Shown here: positions 25,634 to 34,029 of the stretch, one piece after another
How the letters are laid out: every line of letters begins with the position of its first letter
How positions within the stretch are numbered: position 1 is the first letter of the stretch
DNA from: Candidatus Aenigmatarchaeota archaeon
GTDB lineage: Archaea; Aenigmatarchaeota; Aenigmatarchaeia; GW2011-AR5; JAHLMP01
Assembly: GCA_018920315.1 (NCBI GenBank)
Contig: JAHLMP010000006.1
Location: 1,884 to 36,194 of the forward strand
Reading direction: 5' to 3'
Length of the DNA: 34,311 bases
Notes under the pieces: model-generated
Told to the model about the DNA's origin: nothing
What the model saw: the letters and a program-made list of their open reading frames with translations, nothing else
The model's database searches: none
Position numbers and translations under genes: made by a program

Positions 25634-28435
25634 ATGAAGAAAAAATTATTTTTATGTATTTTTTTAATATTTGTTTTAGCTCAAAATTTAGGATATTCTC
25701 AATGCACAGATTCAGATGGTGGTTACAGAATAGACATTTATGGATGTGTAAATGTGGGTGGAAATCAATATTGTGATAGATGTGCGAGTCAAAATACATT
25801 ATATGAATACTATTGTACTAACTCTTACCCTTATTATAATTATGGAGAAGCTTCGTGTCCTTCTGGACAGGTGTGTAGTAATGGCGCTTGCGTAGCTATA
25901 TCTCAAACTTCAACAACAACTTCAACAATTTCGGCATGTCCTTACACAAGGTGCGAAAGTGTTAATCCAATAGGATGTAGATGTGGTAATCTCATCACAG
26001 AAGGTAGTTTAAGATGGTGTTGCGTAGGAACGCAATCAAATATTACATCATCAACTCAAGATGAATGCGTAAATAGGTGTAACTTTCAATCTCAACCTTG
26101 TCCTTACACAAAGTGCCAAGCAGAGAACCCGGTAGGATGTTACTGTGGTGGCAATGCACAAACCACAAGTTATTCTAGATGGTGTTGTGTAATGGGAAGT
26201 TTATCTTATATAGTAAGTAGCAAGGATAGTTGTCTCATACATTGTGGAACAACAACCACCTCAACCTCTACAATTCCATCACAATGTAACATAACTATAA
26301 ATCGTGTAGACGTTACACCTCAACCAGCAAGCACTCAAGTTACATTTGTCGCTGTAGGTAATAATATAGAGCAGGTAAGAGTAAGAATTTATGATTCAAC
26401 AGGAGCAGAAATATTTACAGGAAATTGGATCAATGGTAATTCATTTACATGGAATCTTAGAGATAATAATGGAATAGATGTTAGAAATGGACTCTATTAC
26501 TATTTAATGTATGCAAGAGGTTGTGGAAGAGAAATAGAGGCTGGGAGAGGTACCTTTAATGTTGAGAGAGGGGCTATTACAACAACTACAACCACAACTA
26601 CTACAACAACCGCTCCATCTCAGATGAGCTGTGCTGGAAGATGTGGAACTTACGATCCTCAAGCTCCTTGTCAATGTGATTTGCAATGTCGTATAAATAA
26701 TGATTGTTGTTCAGATGTTTGTAGAGCATGTCCAAATCTACCTTTCTGTCAAGTTACAACAATTCCAACTACGATAGTTACCACAATTCCAACAACATTA
26801 CCTCCAGGACCGACAACAATTCCTACAACAATAGTAACTACAATTCCAACCACAACTACAACAACCATATCAATCCCAGCAAGTTGTGCGGGAAGATGCG
26901 GAAATTACAACCCTCAAGCTCCTTGCCAATGCGATAATGTTTGCCATTTGTATAGAGGAAGCGATGGTTGTTGCCAAGATATTTGCAGAGCATGCCCAAC
27001 GCATCCAAGTTGCTTAGTAACAACAATTCCACAACCAACTACTATACCAACAACATTACCGCAAGTATATATATCATGTCCTGCATGTAGAGTAGGTAAT
27101 TGTACATGCTTAATTAGTGGATGTAATTCAGGATATGTAGAGATATACTTATCTCAAGATTGTGGTAAAAATATAACCTCCACCTATAACTTTACCGGAA
27201 ATTCTATAACATTAGCTCCTGAAAGAGAAGGAATAATTTATCTCAAGGTTATTTGTGATACTGGTCAATCTTCTGTATGCACACCAATTACTGTATCTTT
27301 ACCACCCATTACAACCACTACAACAACTATTCCAGAAGTCAAAGTAACTTGTGAAAAAAGTGTAATTTTGATAGGAGAAAAAATAAATTGCTCTATTCAG
27401 AATTGTGTTCAAGGAACTTGGTTTGCATCTAATAAACAAGGAAAGCCATTAGAGTCGCCAATCCTTTTACCAATACCACCATTTTCTATAGAAATAGGAC
27501 CGATAATTAGCGAAGGTATAATATCTGTTGTAGGTGTTTGTAGAGAACCATCCGTAACTTCAAGCTTTGATTTAAAGGTTGAAAAAGGAGTAGAAATAAA
27601 TTGCTCCTCATGCTTTGTTGAGAGTAGCTGTAGCTGTGAGATTAAGAATTGCACATATGGATGGCTTTATTTGACCAATTCAAAAGAGAATCCTTTAAAT
27701 GATGATATAGTAAGGGTAATTTCTACATCTCCCTATTCTTTAGTTTTCAAACCATATCAAGCAGGCGAGGTTTTGCTAACTCTAGAATGCTACTCTCCTT
27801 ACAAGCTAACAAGAAGTCAAAGAATTGAGGTAAAGAATGTATGCTCCGGAGCTGTAACTTTGAATATTTCACCAAGTGTTGTGAGCACAAGTTCTCTTAC
27901 AAGAGCTTACATATCTGGCTTGCAATACTGCGAAGGATATAATGTAACAATAAGAAAAGATTCTTGTAGTGGTGAGCTAGCCTGCACTGCAAAAGCGAAT
28001 GAGAATTGTCAATTTTCTGCTCCTCAACAAGAAGGCAATTATACTTATTATGCTTGCATCGATAAGAACAACGATAATGATTATGATGATCCAGGAGAGC
28101 AAACATTTGCAAAGATTGAAGTAAAGAAGATTGAAGAAAGATTCAAGTTCATTAACATCTCTTGTACACCAACGAAATGTATGTACAATATAGAAAATAC
28201 AATAAAAGAGCCTGGAATAGTATTGATAAGATTAGTTAGCATTCCAGAAGGAAGGATACACTATGCTGCCAATGATGACATATCTCCAGGATTTTCTGGA
28301 AGAAGAGAAGTACCGCTGTTAAAGATAAGAGATTGTACTTTAGGCGCGCAACTTAAAGTTGTTGCTATTGCATTTAAGCAGAGCGATGTAGAGAATGAAT
28401 TAGATAGAATTGTAAAAGTAGCATTTACTTGCTAA
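25634..28435 (+). CDS. large secreted Cys-rich modular protein with two somatomedin-B-like domains
   Basis: Signal peptide [29 protein letters not shown]...YEYYC...CSNGACV; two CPYT[KR]C repeats; FlgD-Ig-like segment ([47 protein letters not shown]); two SMB-like domains; C-terminal Cys-rich beta repeats. Confidence 0.85.
   Translation: [933 protein letters not shown]
26630..26749 (+). other. somatomedin-B-like domain 3
   Basis: [40 protein letters not shown]. Confidence 0.65.
26885..27013 (+). other. somatomedin-B-like domain 4
   Basis: Same protein sequence as domain 2 (25023..25151) and almost identical DNA. Confidence 0.6.
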
Positions 28436-28450
28436 GAGAAGAGGAGAAAT

Positions 28451-29050
28451 ATGAAAACAAAGAATATAGAATTGTTTTTCATTTCAATATTATTTACAGC
28501 CTCTATAGTCAATGCGCAACAAATAGAAATTACAGAATGCTCTTCTGGCAAAGAACCTTGGGTTTGTTATAGCAACGAGCTCTGTATTTGTAGAATCTCT
28601 GGCATTTGCACAGATGGCATTCTAATGATTTATAAGGGTAGTATTCAAGATGCTTTTTGTTTTCCATCAATCGAAAAAGGTATTGCAGCAATCTATCTAG
28701 ATGATTGCAATAATCCAAGAGAAGAAATAAAAGTAAGAGCATCTTGCTTAGAAGGAAATTCTGCTGAAAAAACAATAAAGATAGAAGAAAAGGTAGAGAG
28801 AGCAAGCACAACTACAACAATAGCTACAAGAGAAACTACAACAATAAGGGAATGCTCTAAGCTTGGAGATTCTTGTGCTTATCAAAATTGTTGCGAAGGT
28901 TTATATTGTTGTAGCGATATGGTTTGTAAGGAATCTTGTGAAGAAGAAAGAAGTGAAACAAATCTTTGGCTGATTATAATTCCAGTAATTGGATTGCTGA
29001 TAATAGTTGCATCTTTTGTGATTATAAAAAGAAGAGGAGAAATTGAATAA
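28451..29050 (+). CDS. small secreted/membrane-anchored Cys-rich protein with knottin-like motif and C-terminal TM
   Basis: Signal-like N-terminus; ECSKLGDSCAYQNCCEGLYCCSDMVCKESC; C-terminal TM LWLIIIPVIGLLIIVASFVIIKRRGEIE. Confidence 0.72.
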   Translation: MKTKNIELFFISILFTASIVNAQQIEITECSSGKEPWVCYSNELCICRISGICTDGILMIYKGSIQDAFCFPSIEKGIAAIYLDDCNNPREEIKVRASCLEGNSAEKTIKIEEKVERASTTTTIATRETTTIRECSKLGDSCAYQNCCEGLYCCSDMVCKESCEEERSETNLWLIIIPVIGLLIIVASFVIIKRRGEIE

Positions 29051-29124
29051 AAATGCAAATTCTTCATTAATTGTCATTTAATCATTAATTATCACTTAAA
29101 TAAACTCAGAAATAAATAAAATTT

Positions 29125-29661
29125 ATGAAAGGTTTGGAACTATCTTTAATTGCAAAAGCTTTGATCGCAATTTCTTTAATCTTTATTTTGTTAATAATAT
29201 TAAATCAAATGTATCCAAATTTTGTTGGAGAAGGTATTTGTAAATTTTACAATCTTGTTCTTGCATTGCCATTACCACAATTTCTAAAGCCAAGTATGCA
29301 AGAGTGTTTTGAAGCTCAAATAACAAGTAGGGTTGCTTTAGAATCCTTAGAGGAGACAACTCTTCTTAGCTATGTTATTAACTGCTGGAGAAAAGCGAAT
29401 GAAGGCAAAAGCGGAAAAAGCTTTATATGCTTCGAGATTTTTGTTAAGAATCCAAAAACAATTAGCGAAAAAGAGATAACAGATTTATTAAAAAGCAGAA
29501 AACAATGTAATTATATTCAAAACAATTATTTGGATTTGGAAAAATCTTCGTATGATTGCGGTAATGAGAACAAAATATTCTGGAATGCTACAATTGGTGG
29601 AAGAGATTTAACAATAATAATAAAGTATAATGCCCTTGCTCATAGAATTGAAGTAATCTAA
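29125..29661 (+). CDS. N-terminally membrane-anchored protein, possible class III signal (MKG|LELSLIAKALIAISLIFILLIIL)
   Basis: 178 aa; N-terminal hydrophobic segment directly after MKG; remainder soluble with several Cys. Confidence 0.55.
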   Translation: MKGLELSLIAKALIAISLIFILLIILNQMYPNFVGEGICKFYNLVLALPLPQFLKPSMQECFEAQITSRVALESLEETTLLSYVINCWRKANEGKSGKSFICFEIFVKNPKTISEKEITDLLKSRKQCNYIQNNYLDLEKSSYDCGNENKIFWNATIGGRDLTIIIKYNALAHRIEVI

Positions 29662-29822
29662 TTCATAGAAGTGAATTACTAGCTAATCTTCTTGTGAACT
29701 ATTTAAAAATTCAGTTGAGTTAAAACTCATCTTATTTTTTTTAAAAATATATAAAGAATCATAAATCTTTTTATATTAGTGAAAGAAATAATTTATTATC
29801 TTTTTAATTTTTGGTTTTGAAA

Positions 29823-30518
29823 ATGGTAAGAAAGTTTGATCCAATTGATGCAATAGAAAATGGCTTTGCATTGCTAAAGAAAAAACCAATTATATTTTTT
29901 ATAGCGCTTATAATATCTTTCTCAGTCTTTTTATTTGATTATAGTTTCTTTGGTCGTTTTCCTTATACTTTTTATGGACGTGGAAATAGATTTGCAGAAT
30001 TGATGATAGAAACATCTCTATTAAATGAATTTTTATTTGTCTTTATATTATTTTTGCTTCAAATTTTTGTATCTTCTCTACTGATAAAAATTGCATATGA
30101 AAAAAGAGTGGATATATCAAAAGCAATAAAATTTGTTTTTGGTAAATATTTAATATTACTGGTTTCTACAATATTATTTGGCTTAATAGTTGGGGCAGGA
30201 CTTCTACTTCTAATAATACCAGGTATATTTCTTTTAATTAAACTATTATTTTATCAATACGCAATAATAATCGAAAATAAAGGCATAATTACTTCATTAG
30301 AAAGAAGCTGGGAAATAACAAATGGAAACTGGCTTAGAATTTTTGCTTTATTTATATTTCTTTTTATTATTAGTTTATCTCTTGGTTTTGTTTGTGTTCT
30401 TCTATATTTAATTTTCAATTGGTTAGGAATCTTATCTTTTATAATTTTACAAGCCTTTATCTCCTCTCTAAATATTGTAGCATTTCTCGAAGCCTTTAAA
30501 AAACTTTCTGGAAAATAA
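29823..30518 (+). CDS. polytopic membrane protein, paralog of next gene
   Basis: ATG 29823 (MVRKFDPIDAIENGFALLKKKP); about five or six TMs; SLERSWEITNGNWLRIFALFIF. Confidence 0.65.
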   Translation: MVRKFDPIDAIENGFALLKKKPIIFFIALIISFSVFLFDYSFFGRFPYTFYGRGNRFAELMIETSLLNEFLFVFILFLLQIFVSSLLIKIAYEKRVDISKAIKFVFGKYLILLVSTILFGLIVGAGLLLLIIPGIFLLIKLLFYQYAIIIENKGIITSLERSWEITNGNWLRIFALFIFLFIISLSLGFVCVLLYLIFNWLGILSFIILQAFISSLNIVAFLEAFKKLSGK

Positions 30519-30575
30519 TTTGTCTTGAAAATAATTTGTAAAATTTATATATAACAAAGAGAAATTATATTTAAG

Positions 30576-31295
30576 ATGAATAAAGTAAAATCTTTAAAGG
30601 ATGGCTTGAAAAATTTTAAAAGAAATCAAATACTTCTACCAATCTCAGTAATTTATTCTTTCATATTAGCTTCATTTCTTTACTCATTCAACGTAACTTT
30701 ACCAAGACTTTTATCGCTACCATTGCTAAGAGTTTTCATTTTTTTAATGCTTCTTTTTATACTATTTTGTTGCGCCTATTTCTTTGAAAGATTTTTAGTA
30801 GCTTTAATGATCAGAATTTCAAGTGATAAAAAGAAAAATCCAGAAAAAAGCTTTGAATATGTAGAAAGAATTGTAGGAAGCTTCGTAATAGCTTCTCTCA
30901 TATATTTATGTTTGGGTGCTCTTTCGCTATTATCTTCTCAATTTCTAGAGCCAATCGAACTTTTTATATTTCTCATAGTTATTTTAATAATCTCTATAAA
31001 GGTCGCATTCTACGAGTATGCGATAGCTATAGATGGAGCTGGCGTAATAAAATCTTTTATAATGAGTTGGAAGTTAACAGAAAATAATTGGTTTAACATT
31101 TTCTTTTTAAAAATGTTCTTCTTTACGATTTACATCTTAACATATTTTATTCTTTATTTTGTCTCTGAGCTTTTCCTCTATCCAATCAACTTTTATCTCG
31201 TAACATTTTTATTAACAATTTTCCTAAAGCCTTGGGAAATATCAACCTTTAGCATAGTTTTTAAAAATCTTAAAAAGGAAAGGAAGAAGAAATAA
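30576..31295 (+). CDS. polytopic membrane protein, tandem paralog of preceding gene
   Basis: Similar length and topology; shared motif FIMSWKLTENNWFNIFFLKMF. Confidence 0.65.
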   Translation: MNKVKSLKDGLKNFKRNQILLPISVIYSFILASFLYSFNVTLPRLLSLPLLRVFIFLMLLFILFCCAYFFERFLVALMIRISSDKKKNPEKSFEYVERIVGSFVIASLIYLCLGALSLLSSQFLEPIELFIFLIVILIISIKVAFYEYAIAIDGAGVIKSFIMSWKLTENNWFNIFFLKMFFFTIYILTYFILYFVSELFLYPINFYLVTFLLTIFLKPWEISTFSIVFKNLKKERKKK

Positions 31296-31299
31296 CTAT

Positions 31300-32238
31300 A
31301 TGGAGCTTAGAGAAAAATACGAGAAAAAGAAAATATTGAAAACAATATCTGAGAAATTATCTAATAACAAAATTATTTTTACATTTCTGTTTCAATTATT
31401 TTTTCTTCACTCTTCTCTTGGATTTTGCGGTTTTATATCAATTTCTACTACAGCAAATACAAGTTATTTTGACAAAATAAAGAATGAAGCGATTCTAAGC
31501 TTGATTATTAAAAATCTTGGCAATGAGGCAGCATTTGATTTGCAAGTTGAAATAATTTCTAACTATTTCGATGGCAAGCCTATATCTATAGGAAATATTC
31601 AACCAAATGAAGAAAAGGAAATTAAAATAAGATTAGTAAATAAAAAAGAAATTTTGCCAGGAAGTTATTATATTGGAATTTTGATAAAATATAAAGATGC
31701 GAACAATTATGAATTTTCTTTAGTAACTTTTGCAATTGTTATCAATGAAATAGAAAGCTATCCAAGCATCTATGCTTCTCTTAATAGTATAAGTATTTTA
31801 AATGAGGGTGAGCTAAAGTTAAAGGTTTATAATCCAAACGAAGAAGATAAGAAAATAAATATAAAATTATTTTTACCGCAAGAATTTAGCGGAAGTAATG
31901 AAATAAATGATGCGGTCTTGCCTAAGAATAGTGAGAAAGAATTTTATTTTAAAATCAAAAATTTAAAAGGTCTTGTAGGAAGCAATTATTTTGTTTTTGC
32001 ATTGTTAGAAGAAGAAAAAGAAGTAGAAGGAAAAAGAGTGCACGCTTCCTTAGTTGCTGGTGCTAACGTTGCAATAGCCGAGCAATTTTACTCGAGAAGC
32101 AGCGAAAGTAAAAAAGATATTTTCTTGAATTTACCAATTCAAGTAAAAATTTCAATCACAACAATTATAATACTTTTATTTTTATTTATCTATCTTTCAT
32201 TAAAAGAAAGATTAGAAGAGAAAAAAATTAAGAGGTGA
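31300..32238 (+). CDS. S-layer/CARDB-like (COG1361-type) extracellular protein with C-terminal TM
   Basis: N-terminal hydrophobic segment, NEAILSLIIKNLGNEAAFDLQVEIIS...ILPGSYYIGILIKYKD pattern, C-terminal TM ITTIIILLFLFIYLSLKERLEEKKIKR. Confidence 0.65.
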   Translation: MELREKYEKKKILKTISEKLSNNKIIFTFLFQLFFLHSSLGFCGFISISTTANTSYFDKIKNEAILSLIIKNLGNEAAFDLQVEIISNYFDGKPISIGNIQPNEEKEIKIRLVNKKEILPGSYYIGILIKYKDANNYEFSLVTFAIVINEIESYPSIYASLNSISILNEGELKLKVYNPNEEDKKINIKLFLPQEFSGSNEINDAVLPKNSEKEFYFKIKNLKGLVGSNYFVFALLEEEKEVEGKRVHASLVAGANVAIAEQFYSRSSESKKDIFLNLPIQVKISITTIIILLFLFIYLSLKERLEEKKIKR

Positions 32239-32936
32239 AAGAAATCAAGAAAGGATTGAAAATTTCTATAGTAATACCAACATGGAATGAAGAAAAAAAT
32301 ATTGCACACGTGCTAAGAGACGTTAAAAATTTTTTCAAAAAAGAAGGCTACGATTATGAGATTCTTGTTATAGACAAATATTCTGTAGATAAGACGGCTG
32401 AAATCGCAAAGAAATTTGGTGCAAAAGTAATCTATGATTCTGGTGGCAAAGGCGCAGCGCTTATAAAAGGAATGAAAACAGCGAAAGGTGACATAATAAT
32501 TACGATGGATGCAGATTGCTCCATGGTAGCAAAAGAGATGGGATTATTAATCGAAGGAATAAAGTGCGGCTATGATATTTGCATGGGCTCTCGTTTTATT
32601 CAGGGCGGAGGTACAGAAGACATGCCTTGGTATCGAAAGCTTGGAAATAAATTTTTTGTTTTTCTCGTTAATCTTATTTGGGGAATGAAATATTCTGATC
32701 TTTGCTATGGATATAGAGCATTCAATAGAAAAGCAATAAAAAGATTAAATTTGAAATCAGAAGGTTTTGGAATAGAGACAGAGATTTCAATAAAAGCCGC
32801 GAAAAAGGGATTGAAAGTTTTAGAGGTTCCAAGCTTTGAAAAATCAAGAAGAAGTGGAAAAGGAAAGTTAAGAACTTTTAGAGATGGGTTTAAGATTTTA
32901 TCAACTATAATCAGAGAATTTTTGTCTAAGGAGTGA
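32235..32936 (+). CDS. glycosyltransferase family 2 (dolichyl-phosphate sugar synthase-like)
   Basis: KISIVIPTWNEEKNIAHVLRDVKNFF, EILVIDKYSVDKTAEIAKKFGAKVIYDSGGKGAALIKGMKTAKGDIIITMDADCSM; GTG start overlapping the upstream stop. Confidence 0.9.
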   Translation: MKEIKKGLKISIVIPTWNEEKNIAHVLRDVKNFFKKEGYDYEILVIDKYSVDKTAEIAKKFGAKVIYDSGGKGAALIKGMKTAKGDIIITMDADCSMVAKEMGLLIEGIKCGYDICMGSRFIQGGGTEDMPWYRKLGNKFFVFLVNLIWGMKYSDLCYGYRAFNRKAIKRLNLKSEGFGIETEISIKAAKKGLKVLEVPSFEKSRRSGKGKLRTFRDGFKILSTIIREFLSKE

Positions 32937-32941
32937 ACATA

Positions 32942-33994
32942 ATGCTACGAGAAATGAAATTTGCTTATAAGATTTTTGCTACAAATCTAGGTTTTTCAAA
33001 TCCATATCAGCTGAACTTCGCTATAACCTATAAATGCAATAGCAGATGTAAATTCTGTAGCATATGGAAAATAAGATCAAAAAATGAATTAACTTTAGAA
33101 GAAATAGAAAAGATAGCGAAGAAAGCTAGATTTGTGCAATGGTTAAGATTAACAGGAGGAGAACCATTTTTGAGAAGGGATTACTCTGAAATATTAAAAG
33201 CCTTTTATGAAAACTCTTCTGGACTTTGCTTAGTTTCAACGCCAACCAATGCAATAGCTTCAGAATTATCCTATAAAACGATAAAAAAGGTTCTTGATTT
33301 CTTTGATGGAAAATATATAGTATCGATAAGCTTGGATGGAGATGAAGCTACGCATGATACTCTAAGAGGAATTAGAGGTAATTGGAGGAATGCGGTCAAT
33401 CTATATAAAAGACTCTTTAGATTAAAAGAGAAATATAATGATTTTTCTGTAGTTTTTGGTTATACGATATATCCTGAAAATGTTGGACTATTTGAAAATG
33501 CTTATAAAGCGATTAAGAAAGAGTTGAAAGAAAAGGTAACGATAAATAATTTTAACTTTAATCTCTTTGAGATTTCTGATTTTTATTATCATAATTTGGG
33601 TATAAGTAAAACTAAGGAGTATTTTGAAGCTGCAAGAAAAGAGATCGAGAAAATAATAAAAATGAGAAAAAAGAAAATAAGCAGCGTAGATATAATTCAA
33701 GAAATTTATCTAAAGCTCGCGATGAGATATCTTAAAAGTAGAAGAACGCCAATAAGATGTAATATATTAAATTTGTCTTGTTTTCTTGATCCATATGGAA
33801 ATGTTTTTCCTTGTACTATTTTTGGCGAGAATATAGGAAATTTAAGAGAAAACAATTATGATTTAAGAAAAATTTTGAAATCGAAGAAAGTAAAAGATAT
33901 AAAGGAAAAAACAATAAGATTAAAATGTCCAAACTGCTGGACACCTTGCGAGGCGCATCAACTAATAGTAAGTAATATTTTGAAATTGATCTAA
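32942..33994 (+). CDS. radical SAM protein with C-terminal SPASM-like Cys cluster
   Basis: ITYKCNSRCKFCSIWK (CxxxCxxC), RLTGGEPFLRRDY, SISLDGDEATHDTLRGIRG, C-terminal CNILNLSCFLDPYGNVFPCTIFG...CPNCWTPCEAH. aaggag lies just upstream of ATG 32942. Confidence 0.88.
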   Translation: MLREMKFAYKIFATNLGFSNPYQLNFAITYKCNSRCKFCSIWKIRSKNELTLEEIEKIAKKARFVQWLRLTGGEPFLRRDYSEILKAFYENSSGLCLVSTPTNAIASELSYKTIKKVLDFFDGKYIVSISLDGDEATHDTLRGIRGNWRNAVNLYKRLFRLKEKYNDFSVVFGYTIYPENVGLFENAYKAIKKELKEKVTINNFNFNLFEISDFYYHNLGISKTKEYFEAARKEIEKIIKMRKKKISSVDIIQEIYLKLAMRYLKSRRTPIRCNILNLSCFLDPYGNVFPCTIFGENIGNLRENNYDLRKILKSKKVKDIKEKTIRLKCPNCWTPCEAHQLIVSNILKLI

Positions 33995-34029
33995 AAACTA
34001 AAAATATTTAAAAAAGTAAGAAGATTACC

